Origin: Leptolyngbya iicbica LK
GTDB taxonomy: Bacteria; Cyanobacteriota; Cyanobacteriia; Phormidesmidales; Phormidesmidaceae
DNA length: 64,000 nucleotides
Assembly (NCBI RefSeq): GCF_004212215.1
Contig: NZ_QVFV01000002.1
Location: forward strand, 1,362,724 to 1,426,723
Reading direction: 5' to 3'
The notes beneath the pieces are model-generated. The model saw nothing but the letters and a program-made list of their open reading frames with translations, made no database searches and had not been told where the DNA came from. This document shows positions 17,526-26,739 of this stretch, piece after piece. The position numbers were made by a program, and so were the translations under genes. Positions within the stretch are counted from its first letter, which is position 1, and each line of letters opens with the position of its first letter.

Positions 17526-17912
17526 ATGAAATTTGAAGATATTTATCAGTTTTTTGAGGATCCACCACCGATATACCTTAACAAGGAACTGGCTGTTTGC
17601 TATGTCTTGGCAGTGCTCTTGCAGCAAGATTCCTACGGGACGGAACTGATTCAGAAACTCGCCAAGGATTATTCTGACTATCGACTATCCGATACCGTTC
17701 TCTACAGTGCCTTAAAATTCCTCGAAGATCAGTCCGCCATTGACGGTTACTGGAAAAAAGTTGAGGGCCGGGGCCGTCCCCGGCGGATGTATCGGCTGAA
17801 TCCGGATTGGCGGATGCAAGCCGAAGAACTCGCGGATTTGTGGATTAACTACATGCGCGATCGCGTTTCCCAAACCAAGGTTATGCCAGAGCCAGCCTAT
17901 TCCGGTCGTTAA
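17526..17912 (+). CDS. PadR-family transcriptional regulator
   Basis: A 128-residue winged-helix protein with an AAGGAG ribosome site just before the ATG. The PadR pattern is clear: KELAVCYVLAVLLQQDSYGTELIQKLAKDY, LSDTVLYSALKFLEDQSAIDGYWKKVEGRGRPRRMYRLNPDW. The (G/R)GRPRRxYxL wing motif is diagnostic. There is no long C-terminal dimerisation helix, so it belongs to the short subfamily. A perfect 19-bp inverted repeat lies 20 nt beyond the stop. Targets are unknown. Confidence 0.88.
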   Translation: MKFEDIYQFFEDPPPIYLNKELAVCYVLAVLLQQDSYGTELIQKLAKDYSDYRLSDTVLYSALKFLEDQSAIDGYWKKVEGRGRPRRMYRLNPDWRMQAEELADLWINYMRDRVSQTKVMPEPAYSGR

Positions 17913-17932
17913 GGGCTACCCCCGAGTTTGAA

Positions 17933-17976
17933 ACCATAATCCCCATGCTGATAAACCTCAGCATGGGGATTATGGT
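17933..17976. repeat. Perfect 19-bp inverted repeat after the PadR gene
   Basis: Arms ACCATAATCCCCATGCTGA and TCAGCATGGGGATTATGGT flank a 6-nt loop (TAAACC). In RNA it forms a long uninterrupted hairpin. No U-run follows on either strand, so it is not a classic intrinsic terminator. It could stabilise the 3' end, act as a bidirectional stop, or be a small repeat element. Confidence 0.85.
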
Positions 17977-18177
17977 ATGGACCTGTAGCGCCGCAATATC
18001 GTGAGGGCCAAAGGTCTCAGGAAGGGGCATTTGATCTGTCAGACCTGGATCTCGACTGTTCACTATCAGCCCCGGTATTTAGCTAGACGACCTCAACGCA
18101 ACGCGTACCTTCGCGCGTTGTCAGCCCCGCATGAACAACCGACACCTGCCTTCAAAAGCAGAGCGCATTTAGGCTAT

Positions 18178-18597
18178 TCAAGCTTCGATTTTGACCGAGA
18201 TAATCTTGTCGCCCTGGCGAATCGCATTCACCACATCCATATCCTCAGTTTTGCCAAATACGGTGTGTACGCCATCTAGGTGGGGCTGTGGAGCGTGGCA
18301 AATGAAAAACTGACTGCCACCCGTATCAGGGCCACGGTGTGCCATCGATAGGCTGCCGGCCTCATGCTTATTTTGATTGATTTCACACTTGATGGTGTAG
18401 CCAGGGCCGCCCGTGCCATTGCCTTTGGGGCAGCCGCCTTGAATCATAAAGTTAGGAATCACCCGATGAAAGTTGAGGCCGTCATAAAAGCCATTATTCG
18501 CCAGATCGACAAAGTTCTGAACGGTGCCAGGCGCGTCAGCATCAAACATTTCTAGCGTAATCGTGCCCTTATCCGTTTCCATAATTGCGCGAGTCAT
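18178..18597 (-). CDS. Cyclophilin-type peptidyl-prolyl isomerase
   Basis: A 139-residue cytoplasmic cyclophilin without a signal peptide. Active-site sequence is present: [26 protein letters not shown] with the catalytic Arg, then [34 protein letters not shown]. The tryptophan of eukaryotic cyclophilins is replaced by Leu/His as in many bacterial enzymes. Starts at [11 protein letters not shown] or five codons later are both plausible. It catalyses proline cis-trans isomerisation during folding. Confidence 0.9.
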   Translation of the reverse strand: MTRAIMETDKGTITLEMFDADAPGTVQNFVDLANNGFYDGLNFHRVIPNFMIQGGCPKGNGTGGPGYTIKCEINQNKHEAGSLSMAHRGPDTGGSQFFICHAPQPHLDGVHTVFGKTEDMDVVNAIRQGDKIISVKIEA

Positions 18598-18780
18598 CCA
18601 GTCTCCTAGTGAGTATTGTGAGTCAACAAGCTAGGCAGGCATTTGCTTTAAATCTGCGATCGCACTGCTAACTGAGAAGGTCTATGGTTCACTCTATACG
18701 TTTTGGCGATCGCTTTTATCATCACCCATCATGGCTAGGCGCACTGATAATAAAGCTGCCGCGATGATCCCAGAGTCGAT

Positions 18781-20856
18781 TTAAGTCAACTGGCTGATAT
18801 CACTCAGATCGAGTGGGCCAAAATCATCATCGTCGTCATCCGAGTCATCCGAATCTTCTGCCGCTGACTCTCCTAAAAAGTCGTCATCACCAAAGAGGGC
18901 ATTGACGTCTTCAGCCATATTGTCTTGATCTGACGGAGTATCACCAAAAAGGTCATCCTCTCCGAACAAATCATCTTCCAATTCAGCAGAGGCGCCTTCG
19001 GCAGTGCCGCCCTCATCTTCAGAGACTTCCAAGTCAGCGGTTAAATTGTCCGTTTCACCAAACAAAGCCTCATCTAGGTCTAGAGATGTGGTTTCATCAG
19101 TACTGCTCTCATCCGCTACGGCTTCCCAGTCAACAGTTAAATCATCTGCTTCGCCGAACAAATCATTTTCTAGTTCTGAAGAGGCGGCGTTAGTATCGGT
19201 TCCTCCCTCTGCTGAAGGTTCTAAATCAGCAGTCAAATCGTCTGCTTCGCCGAACAAATCATCCGTTAGTTCGGGCGAATCGGCCTCAATGTCAATATTC
19301 TCATCTGCCGGAGTTTCGAGATCAGCGGTCAAATCATCCGCTTCATCAAACAAATCATCATCTAGTGCTGCCTCTGAATCAGTGCTAGATGGTTCTCCCG
19401 CAACAGTTTCCAAGTCTTTGGTCAAATCATCTGCTTCGCCAAACAAATCGTCGTCTAACGCTGCATCAGGAATGACCGACTCGCTATCCGCACCCATCTC
19501 CTGATCGTCGGTCAGCTCATCCGACTCACCAAACAAATCCGCCTCTGATTCCGGCGACAGGGCTGGTGAGGCAGCGGCTGCGCCAGACTCTGACAAGGTG
19601 TCTGCAAAGGCCTCAGCATCACCAAGCAGCGAGTCATCCTCGTCAAATAAGTCATCATCAGCCGACGTCGCGTCTGAGAGAAAAATATCGGCTCCAACTG
19701 TCGCTGAAGGTTCAACTGCATTTGCCAGAGCATCGTCAGCAAAATTCGCGGAAACTTCCTCGTCTACTTCCTCGCTGACTTCAGTGGCGTCAGCCTCTGA
19801 GGCATCATCGGTTCCCAGGTCAGAGACTAAATCTTCATACCCATCGTCATTGAGAAACGCATCCATCGGATCCGTCACCTCTGATTGGGTGGTTTGCTGT
19901 AGGGCCGATAGCCGTTGGGCATAGTCGGCTTCTAATTCTTCTAAACGACGGTCTAACTGCACCTGTTGGGCCGCCAACTGCTCAGCCAGACGTTGCTCAA
20001 AGTCGACCTGTGCTTGCTGCGTCGCAGCCGCGACCTGTTGGTCGAGTTCCCGTTGGGTATATCGCATCTCTGCGACATCAGACATTTCCGCAGCTGATCC
20101 CGGAGACGCTAACGCCACCGTCGTTTCATCGCCAGTACCCATAATTTCACTCGGGGTTGGAGGCACGATCTCACTAGCCAGAGTCGAAGCAGCAGAGGCT
20201 TCAGCCTCGACTCGTAGCGCGGCTAATTGCGCTTGTAACTCAGCCTCGCGATCGGCAAACTCTTGCTCAAATTCTTGATGCTTTGCCGCCATTTTTTGAT
20301 CAAACTCAGCCTGCATCTCGTCTCTAGCGATGCCGACATGCTCAGCGAGTTGCTTTTCGTAAGACTTTTGCAGCTTTTGAGCCGCTTCGTTGAGCCGGAG
20401 TTCATACTGCCGTTTGAGGTGCATGACCTCGCGGGGTGACGCTTTGGCGGTACTGTCGCCATTTGCTGCTTCGGTAGCCTCTCCTGGTGTGGCCGTTACG
20501 GCCATCCCGCGGTGGTTGCTGGCCGGGGGCTGTGTGGCCGCAGCTCGCCCTTGCTGCATGACCCGAAACCGGGTTTCGTAGGTCTGCTCCATTTCAACCG
20601 TTTTTTGCGATAGCTGATCTTGGTAGTGCTCGATAGTGTTTGCCAGCTGCGTTTCATAGTCGTGGCGGAGTTGGTCAGTCGCTTCTCTTAACCGTAATTC
20701 GTGGGATTGTTCGATTTCGGTCAGCCGTCGCTGACTCACTTTGAGAGCTTCGGCCTGTTGGCGAAATCGTTTTTGCACGAGGGAATAGCCAATTAAAATG
20801 CCCACGAGCAGGACGATCAAAAACGCAATGATGATGCCAGGGGTAAATGAATTCAT
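18781..20856 (-). CDS. Membrane-anchored coiled-coil protein with ~31-residue acidic repeats
   Basis: A 691-residue protein I cannot assign to a family. One N-terminal membrane helix (about 6-27, IIIAFLIVLLVGILIGY) is followed by Glu/Gln-rich coiled coil to about 320. The rest is extremely acidic. There, seven or eight units of 30-33 residues repeat around a core DDLFGEADDLTADLE, at about 18.93-19.65 kb. It ends in a run of Asp and DFGPLDLSDISQLT. The regular LFG-bearing acidic units look like a multivalent docking array or a low-complexity scaffold. The overlapping plus-strand frame is a shadow of the repeats. It is divergent from yqeK. Confidence 0.75.
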   Translation of the reverse strand: MNSFTPGIIIAFLIVLLVGILIGYSLVQKRFRQQAEALKVSQRRLTEIEQSHELRLREATDQLRHDYETQLANTIEHYQDQLSQKTVEMEQTYETRFRVMQQGRAAATQPPASNHRGMAVTATPGEATEAANGDSTAKASPREVMHLKRQYELRLNEAAQKLQKSYEKQLAEHVGIARDEMQAEFDQKMAAKHQEFEQEFADREAELQAQLAALRVEAEASAASTLASEIVPPTPSEIMGTGDETTVALASPGSAAEMSDVAEMRYTQRELDQQVAAATQQAQVDFEQRLAEQLAAQQVQLDRRLEELEADYAQRLSALQQTTQSEVTDPMDAFLNDDGYEDLVSDLGTDDASEADATEVSEEVDEEVSANFADDALANAVEPSATVGADIFLSDATSADDDLFDEDDSLLGDAEAFADTLSESGAAAASPALSPESEADLFGESDELTDDQEMGADSESVIPDAALDDDLFGEADDLTKDLETVAGEPSSTDSEAALDDDLFDEADDLTADLETPADENIDIEADSPELTDDLFGEADDLTADLEPSAEGGTDTNAASSELENDLFGEADDLTVDWEAVADESSTDETTSLDLDEALFGETDNLTADLEVSEDEGGTAEGASAELEDDLFGEDDLFGDTPSDQDNMAEDVNALFGDDDFLGESAAEDSDDSDDDDDDFGPLDLSDISQLT
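18930..19650 (-). repeat. Tandem ~93-nt coding repeats (acidic LFG units)
   Basis: Within the coiled-coil gene the segment encoding DDLFGEADDLTADLE-type cores recurs about every 31 codons, with spacers that vary more than the core. Adjacent units share strong nucleotide similarity, which suggests expansion by duplication. Confidence 0.75.
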
Positions 20857-21230
20857 AAGGATTCCCTCGTTTTGGCTGAGCGACTATTAGGGTCATTGCC
20901 CTGACACGTCAGCAATGACACACGCAGTTTTGCCCCACATGTTAGCGAGCAATGCTCAACTGCATTCATAAATTCGATGAAGTGAATTGTTTTTACATGA
21001 AAATCACCCCAGGCTGTGCCGCGAGGATAGGTGGATCTTGGCGCAAGGCGCGATCGCCTGGTCAACTGGCCTCCCCCTTGCACTGGGTGCGTTAAGTATT
21101 CGCCCCCGCTTTGCGATTGCGATTGCGATATAGATGTGGTGCTGAGGGCCGGGAGCGTCACCGATAGAATAGTGAAATCAGGAGCAATTTGCTTGCTGAC
21201 TGCATTTAGTGACTGTGATTAACGTTCACC
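20857..21230. other. 374-nt spacer between divergent genes
   Basis: It separates the coiled-coil gene from yqeK and must carry both promoters. A reverse-strand frame here (20853-21161) lacks any family resemblance. I see no NtcA box or terminator. Confidence 0.35.
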
Positions 21231-21851
21231 ATGATGAAAAGTGCTTTGATGTCGTCGACTCTGCGCCAGGAAGTGTTGAATTGGTTGCACACAGCAGTGC
21301 CAGAGGTGCGGCTACAGCATATTTTGCGGGTCGAGCAAATGGCGATCGCCCTAGCTGAGGCCCATCAGCTATCGGTGGTGCAGGCCCAACAGGCAGCGTT
21401 GATGCACGATTTGGCCAAGTGTTTTGCCCCTGAAAAATTATTAGCCGTCGCGGCTGCCGAAGAATGGGAACTTGACCCCGCTGAGCAACAAGTGCCCCAT
21501 TTGCTACACGCGCCCGTGGGAGCAGTGGTGGCCCGCGAGCAGTTTGGCATCACTGATGAAACGGTACTGCGAGCGATCGCTGCACACACCCTAGGCAGTC
21601 CCGATATGGACGCGATCGGCGCAGTGGTGTATCTGGCCGATGCACTAGAGCCGGGACGGGGCGACACCCCTCAGCTACATCATCTTCGACAGCTAAGTTA
21701 TGGTGATTTATGGAAAGCGACTTATGAAACCTGTGTTTTTTCCTTACAACATTTGTTGGAACGCAGGCGACCAGTTCATCCACGCACTATCCTGACCCAT
21801 AACGGGTTGTTAACGATCTGTCGTCAATCTACTCAATCAGTTACCGCCTAA
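21231..21851 (+). CDS. yqeK: HD-domain bis(5'-nucleosyl)-tetraphosphatase YqeK
   Basis: A 206-residue HD-domain protein. Metal-binding motifs are visible: RLQHILRVEQMAIALAEAH (first His), AALMHDLAKCF (HD) and LLHAPVGAVVA plus AIAAHTLGSPDMDAIGAVVYLADALEPGR. This order is that of YqeK, which hydrolyses Ap4A symmetrically to ADP. In many bacteria yqeK precedes rsfS, and here rsfS follows after 94 nt, which supports the call. Starts at 21231, 21234 or 21249 are possible. Confidence 0.88.
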   Translation: MMKSALMSSTLRQEVLNWLHTAVPEVRLQHILRVEQMAIALAEAHQLSVVQAQQAALMHDLAKCFAPEKLLAVAAAEEWELDPAEQQVPHLLHAPVGAVVAREQFGITDETVLRAIAAHTLGSPDMDAIGAVVYLADALEPGRGDTPQLHHLRQLSYGDLWKATYETCVFSLQHLLERRRPVHPRTILTHNGLLTICRQSTQSVTA

Positions 21852-21945
21852 GTCGCCCAAGTCAGTGTGCATTGTTTACAAGTTTTCCTACGTCTGGCCT
21901 TAAAGTAGGCCATCAAGCTGTTGAATTGAGGACTTTCACCTTCAA

Positions 21946-22374
21946 ATGTCAGATGTCAAAAATACGGTTACTCCCTTTCAAAAATCGGCCTCCTCAGATG
22001 CTGCGATCCCAGTTACCGATGCGGCAACGCGGAACTTTGCCTTGGCCTTAGCCGCTGCCGCTGACGAACGCAAAGGGGCAGACATTCGGATTTTGAAGGT
22101 CGATGGGGTGTCGTTTATCGCCGACTATTTTGTTGTGGTCACGGGCTTTTCCTCGGCTCAGGTCAGAGCGATCGCCCGCAGCATCAATGACACTGCTGCC
22201 GCTGATTTTGAGCGTCAACCTCTACGTACCGAAGGACAAGGCGACAGCAGCTGGGTCTTGCAAGACTACGGCGAAGTCATCGTCCATATTTTCATGCCTG
22301 ATGAGCGCGACTATTACGATTTAGAAGCGTTTTGGGGCCATGCAGAAGAAATCCCCTTTGCGGCAGAGTCATAG
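21946..22374 (+). CDS. rsfS: Ribosomal silencing factor RsfS (Iojap family)
   Basis: A 142-residue protein of the RsfS/DUF143 family, which binds ribosomal protein uL14 and blocks subunit joining when nutrients are scarce. Family sequence: ADIRILKVDGVSFIADYFVVVTGFSSAQVRAIARSI, then GQGDSSWVLQDYGEVIVHIFMPDERDYYDLEAFWGHA. The ~30-residue N-terminal extension is common in cyanobacteria. It forms the usual pair with yqeK. Confidence 0.93.
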   Translation: MSDVKNTVTPFQKSASSDAAIPVTDAATRNFALALAAAADERKGADIRILKVDGVSFIADYFVVVTGFSSAQVRAIARSINDTAAADFERQPLRTEGQGDSSWVLQDYGEVIVHIFMPDERDYYDLEAFWGHAEEIPFAAES

Positions 22375-22872
22375 TAGATCCACCACTGGGAGCCGCTATT
22401 GCTCGCAAGCAAGGTTGAGGATGTAATGGTTAATTGAGCCAGCCATCAAAGAGGAACGACATCTTCATAATGGCGACACACCATATCAGTCTGACAGGAA
22501 GCAATGATGCTGCCCAGCGCAGTTTGCTCATCGATGGGGAGTGATTCCTAAACCCAAAAGACACAGAACGCATTGCTCGTCGCCATATCACTCGACACTA
22601 GAGTCGGATTTGCCATTGATAGATACAATTATCGTCAAACCAACTCATGTGGTAAGGGCTAGCCCCATCCTGGGCAACATAAGTTAGCTTAAGGTTAGAT
22701 GCTAATTAGGGTTACATTTCCTCGTGAGTCAGAAGCAGGATTAGGCTCCTGCAGGAAGCGACACCTGACTATAGAAGTCATCTTTTGGTAGTGCAGGTAA
22801 CGGTTCCACTGAGGTAAACATCTCAAGGTTGTAAGCATCCAGTGATTACGAAACGGGAAGAGGAAAACTAGC
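22375..22872. other. 498-nt spacer upstream of hmpF
   Basis: No gene is visible. A small hairpin GCAGGA-TTAGGC-TCCTGC lies at 22735-22752, about 120 nt before hmpF. The length suggests a long leader or a regulated promoter. No NtcA box is present. Confidence 0.4.
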
Positions 22873-24630
22873 GTGCTTTATCTGGCTGAGGTTCAAAGAA
22901 AGACTGGATTTATCGGCAGTGGTAAGGCAGATTTTAAGCTGCTCGCTTGTCAACGCGGTGATACGTGGACGGGTGTCCCTGGTGACGAGACCATTGCGGC
23001 CCCAGACGATGCTAGCTACAACGCCGGAGCCTTGGTCATGGTTGAGCTGAGCAACAACCGCCAAATCACCCGTCACTATGACGCCGGTCGTCCGCTGGTA
23101 GGCATTTTGCAAAACTTCTCTAACCAGAGCAAAAAGTCCAAATCCCAAGAAGAAGAGATTGAGCAGTGGAAGCAATCACTCACCTTTCAAAGTCAAGAAT
23201 TAAATCGGCGTGAGTTAGAACTTGAAACCCGCCAAGAACAAGTTGAACAGGCTGAAGCTGATCTAGAAAAACTCGAAGCGCAGCGACAGGAAATTGAGTC
23301 GTCTCAACAAGAACTGGATCAGTTAAAAGAAGAACTGGATCGCAAACATCAAGAACTGCAAGGGGCGTGGGATCATCTCAACGGTGAAATCCGGCGGTTT
23401 GAAGAGCGCCAAGAAGACGCCTCGCAAAATGCGGGCCTGGATGAAGCCCAAAGCCAGCAGCTGCAAGAAGCCTTAGAACGTCTCACCAATGCAGTGACCC
23501 CCACAGAGGGGCTTCGCGAACAACTTAACTTGGCTTACGAGCTCGTCAACCAGCAGCAATCTCTCTTATCTGAGCGCCAGCAGTCACTGGCAACGCAACA
23601 GCAGCAGCTAGACGAAAGACGAGGTCAGCTGCAGCAAGAAATTGAAACCCTGACTGGTCATTGGCAAGGCTGGCATGATGCCGAAGCTGCTTTGAATAGT
23701 CGTAAAGCTGACTTAAAAGTGCAGCAGCAGACTCTAGCCGACAAGCAAGCTGATGTGCAGACGTTGTCTCAGCAGTTGCAATCGCAAAGCAATCTATATC
23801 AGCAAGTTTACGAACTGCTGAATACCTCTGACAAAGTCCGTCTGAGCGACAAAGTTGACGTTGCTGCGTTGGATGCCTTACCGCTTGATGAGTTGCAAAA
23901 GGTCGTTACAGATTTAGAAAAAGACTTAGAAAAAGTCTCTCGGTTTGTGAATGACCAAGAAGAAGAATTAAAACTGGAACAAGAGGCGATTGACGAACTG
24001 AAGCAACGGATGGAGCAAGTGAGTGAATTCGATCGCTTGCAGCTGGAAACAGAACTCGCCGAAGAGCAAGACCGCTACCAAATGCTCAATGAGACCTTGG
24101 TTGGTCAACGACGCAATCTACTTGAGCGGGAAGAGGTATTGAGTCAGCATCAGGCCGTATTGCGACGGCGACAGGGGCTAGCAACGGAAGAAGCGCCCGT
24201 CAATGTGGTGGATTTGGAGCCGATTTTGAAACAAATTGATGCTCAACGCCAGCAAACTTCGGACACCTTGCAGCAGTGTGAGTCTGAGATCAAAGAGATA
24301 CAGGCCCGCCTCGACACGATGAAAAAAGAGGTTGAGGAGAAATCGGCTGAGCTCGCAACCGGGCGTGAAGATTTAAAAGGCCAAGATTTGCAATTGCGAG
24401 AAAAGCAGGGCGAATTAGGGGCTCTGGAAGGACGAATTCAAATCTTGACCGAGGTTTTAACGCCGCTGCAAGAACAGCACGACGGCATGCGGCAAAAGTT
24501 AGACGACATGTCGGAGTCACTATCTCAATTCCAGGAGGCTAGCGATTATCAGTTGCAGGCGATCGCAGAGGTCAAGCAACTGATTTCGACGCTGACTTCC
24601 CATGACGCTTCTGAAGCAATGTCAGCTTAG
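22873..24630 (+). CDS. hmpF: Pilus motility taxis protein HmpF
   Basis: A 585-residue soluble coiled-coil protein. It starts with GTG behind an AAGAGGA ribosome site. The N-terminal ~95 residues (MLYLAEVQRKTGFIGSGKADFKL; GALVMVELSNNRQITRHYDAGRPLVGILQNFS) and the following EEEIEQWKQSLTFQSQELNRRELELE match the HmpF family as I know it from Nostoc punctiforme and other gliding cyanobacteria. The remainder is almost continuous coiled coil to the C-terminus. HmpF localises to poles and controls type IV pilus activity and phototaxis with Hmp chemotaxis proteins. None of those partners is in this window. Confidence 0.85.
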   Translation: MLYLAEVQRKTGFIGSGKADFKLLACQRGDTWTGVPGDETIAAPDDASYNAGALVMVELSNNRQITRHYDAGRPLVGILQNFSNQSKKSKSQEEEIEQWKQSLTFQSQELNRRELELETRQEQVEQAEADLEKLEAQRQEIESSQQELDQLKEELDRKHQELQGAWDHLNGEIRRFEERQEDASQNAGLDEAQSQQLQEALERLTNAVTPTEGLREQLNLAYELVNQQQSLLSERQQSLATQQQQLDERRGQLQQEIETLTGHWQGWHDAEAALNSRKADLKVQQQTLADKQADVQTLSQQLQSQSNLYQQVYELLNTSDKVRLSDKVDVAALDALPLDELQKVVTDLEKDLEKVSRFVNDQEEELKLEQEAIDELKQRMEQVSEFDRLQLETELAEEQDRYQMLNETLVGQRRNLLEREEVLSQHQAVLRRRQGLATEEAPVNVVDLEPILKQIDAQRQQTSDTLQQCESEIKEIQARLDTMKKEVEEKSAELATGREDLKGQDLQLREKQGELGALEGRIQILTEVLTPLQEQHDGMRQKLDDMSESLSQFQEASDYQLQAIAEVKQLISTLTSHDASEAMSA

Positions 24631-24776
24631 GGCAGCTAGCCGTTAACGACTCTCTAGAGTTAGAAGAGGTGATCATCTTCTCTTGGGCTGGCTCAGAAAG
24701 CTTTCTTGTGCTTGCTTTGCCAATCATTCACAGATGATGTGAGAGGATGACTGAAAAGTAATCAACATCAATCGCT

Positions 24777-24995
24777 ATGGCAGATCAAGTCATTTGGGTC
24801 AATGAGCAAATTGATCCCTGCGGCATCGTTTATTCTTGCATTGCCTGTGTGGATGAGCAGCAGGCTCAGGCTTGTCATGCTTCCTTTAAAGCGAACCTGA
24901 GTGAAGAACAAAAAGCGGCAGGCTGGGTAGCCCAGATGCGCCAAGTACAGTCATGGGAAGATGTGCCCGTGAGTGCTCTAAAACTGAGCTACTGA
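24777..24995 (+). CDS. Small conserved-looking protein, unknown function
   Basis: A 72-residue soluble protein with Cys at 14, 21, 24 and 33 (CGIVYSCIACVDE, QACHASF). The cysteine spacing is suggestive of metal or redox function but is not a standard motif. It lies 146 nt behind hmpF on the same strand. I recall similar short frames in other cyanobacteria but no named family. Codon use is like its neighbours. Confidence 0.55.
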   Translation: MADQVIWVNEQIDPCGIVYSCIACVDEQQAQACHASFKANLSEEQKAAGWVAQMRQVQSWEDVPVSALKLSY

Positions 24996-25162
24996 GGCCA
25001 CAGGTCATCCCCTCATAGTTTTTTGGGGGAGACAGACAAAAATCCCATGCCGAGCCGTAGCACATGATGCGTCGCTCAAGCGCAGCCATGCTCCGAGGGC
25101 CATGGACAATTTATAAGGATGGGCAATGCTTCCAGAAATCTCATATCGCCTAAATGCTAGAA

Positions 25163-25223
25163 GGGGCGAGTTTAACCGACTGCTGATTAATTAACCTAAC
25201 AGTGCGAAAACTAAACTCGCCCC
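25163..25223. repeat. 12-bp inverted repeat in the spacer beyond ahcY
   Basis: Arms GGGGCGAGTTTA (25163-25174) and TAAACTCGCCCC (25212-25223) flank a 37-nt A+T-rich loop. It sits in the convergent spacer between the small gene and ahcY, so it could stop transcription from both sides, but no U-run is present. Confidence 0.65.
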
Positions 25224-25298
25224 CTATCGGGATATGGATTGTTAGACGCCGTCGAATGGGGCGATCGCGCCATTAATCTGACGATCGCCCCCTGCTCC

Positions 25299-26684
25299 CT
25301 AGTACTTGTAGCTGTCAGTCTTAAACGGACCGTTTAAAGGCACGTTGATGTACTTGGCTTGCTGCTCGGTCAGTTGCGTGACTACGCCACCAAAGCCTTC
25401 CACCATATAGCGAGCAACTTCTTCGTCCAGGTGCTTAGGTAGCACTTCAACAGTAATAGAAGTGGCTTTTTCTTCAGGAGACTTGTCGGCAAACTTACGC
25501 TCAAACAAGTGCATTTGCGCCAGCACTTGGTTGGCAAAGGAGCCGTCCATAATGCGGGAGGGGTGCCCAGTGGCGTTGCCCAAGTTGACCAACCGCCCCT
25601 CGGCGAGTAGCAGCAAGAAATCATCCTGATCGTCGCTGCGATAAACCTGATGCACTTGGGGTTTCACCTCTTCCCAGCGCCAGTTTTGGCGCATGTAGGC
25701 GGTATCAATTTCGTTATCAAAGTGGCCAATGTTGCACACTACTGCGCCACGCTTCAATGCTGCCAGCATGTAAGCATCGCAGACATTGACGTTACCCGTG
25801 GCGGTGACCAACAGGTCGGTGTTGCCTAGCAGGGCACGATCAATGCAGCTTTCGGTGCCGTCGTTTTGCCCCCCAATGTAAGGAGACACGACTTCATAGC
25901 CATCCATACAAGCCTGCATGGCGCAGATAGGGTCGCATTCCGCAACCTTCACAATCATGCCTTCTTGACGGAGGGAAGCGGCAGAGCCTTTGCCCACATC
26001 GCCATAGCCGATCACGAGGGCTTTCTTACCCGCCATCAGGTGGTCGGTGGCGCGCTTAATGGCGTCATTTAAGCTGTGACGGCAACCATATTTGTTGTCA
26101 TTCTTGGCTTTGGTGATGGAGTCGTTAACGTTAATGGCGGGGACTTTTAGTTCGCCGTGCTCTAGCATTTCCAGCAGGCGGTGCACCCCCGTGGTGGTTT
26201 CTTCCGTAACGCCGTGGATGCTATCCAGCATGTGGGGATACTTTTCGTGGATATGGCCGGTCAGGTCGCCGCCATCATCCAAAATCATGTTGGCATCCCA
26301 CAGGTCACCGTCGGGGGTGCGGCAGGTTTGCTCGATGCACCACATGTACTCTTCTTCGGTTTCCCCTTTCCAGGCAAAGACGGGCGTGCCAGCAGCCGCG
26401 ATCGCTGCGGCGGCGTGATCCTGCGTCGAAAAGATATTGCAGGAAGACCAGCGAACCTCAGCGCCCAGGGCTTGCAGCGTTTCGATCAACACTGCCGTTT
26501 GAATGGTCATGTGGATGCAGCCAATGATTTTGGCCCCTTTAAGGGGTTGGCTAGCACGGTACTTTTCCCGAATTTTGATCAGGGCGGGCATTTCGCTTTC
26601 GGCGATCGCAATTTCCTTGCGGCCCCAATCAGCCAGGGTAATATCGGCAACTTTGTAGTCTTGCTTCAGAACTTGTGCAGTCAT
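25299..26684 (-). CDS. ahcY: Adenosylhomocysteinase, proteobacterial type
   Basis: A 461-residue SAH hydrolase that splits S-adenosylhomocysteine into adenosine and homocysteine. Signature regions are present: [41 protein letters not shown], the NAD loop [16 protein letters not shown], and the C-terminal [10 protein letters not shown] that closes the partner's NAD site. Length and the inserted segment [24 protein letters not shown] are those of proteobacterial and eukaryotic enzymes. The cyanobacterial form I know is ~425 residues and lacks this insert. It lies 55 nt behind metK on the same strand, so the two probably form one transcript. Confidence 0.95.
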   Translation of the reverse strand: MTAQVLKQDYKVADITLADWGRKEIAIAESEMPALIKIREKYRASQPLKGAKIIGCIHMTIQTAVLIETLQALGAEVRWSSCNIFSTQDHAAAAIAAAGTPVFAWKGETEEEYMWCIEQTCRTPDGDLWDANMILDDGGDLTGHIHEKYPHMLDSIHGVTEETTTGVHRLLEMLEHGELKVPAINVNDSITKAKNDNKYGCRHSLNDAIKRATDHLMAGKKALVIGYGDVGKGSAASLRQEGMIVKVAECDPICAMQACMDGYEVVSPYIGGQNDGTESCIDRALLGNTDLLVTATGNVNVCDAYMLAALKRGAVVCNIGHFDNEIDTAYMRQNWRWEEVKPQVHQVYRSDDQDDFLLLLAEGRLVNLGNATGHPSRIMDGSFANQVLAQMHLFERKFADKSPEEKATSITVEVLPKHLDEEVARYMVEGFGGVVTQLTEQQAKYINVPLNGPFKTDSYKY

Positions 26685-26739
26685 TGAATCCTTTGGGTTA
26701 AGTGAATGTCAGTAAGGGTGTTTGTTAACGCGACGGCAA

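Noticed and set aside
19004..19504. Ser/Lys-rich frame opposite the acidic repeats
   Set aside because: Its apparent repeats simply mirror the acidic repeat codons of the true gene on the other strand.
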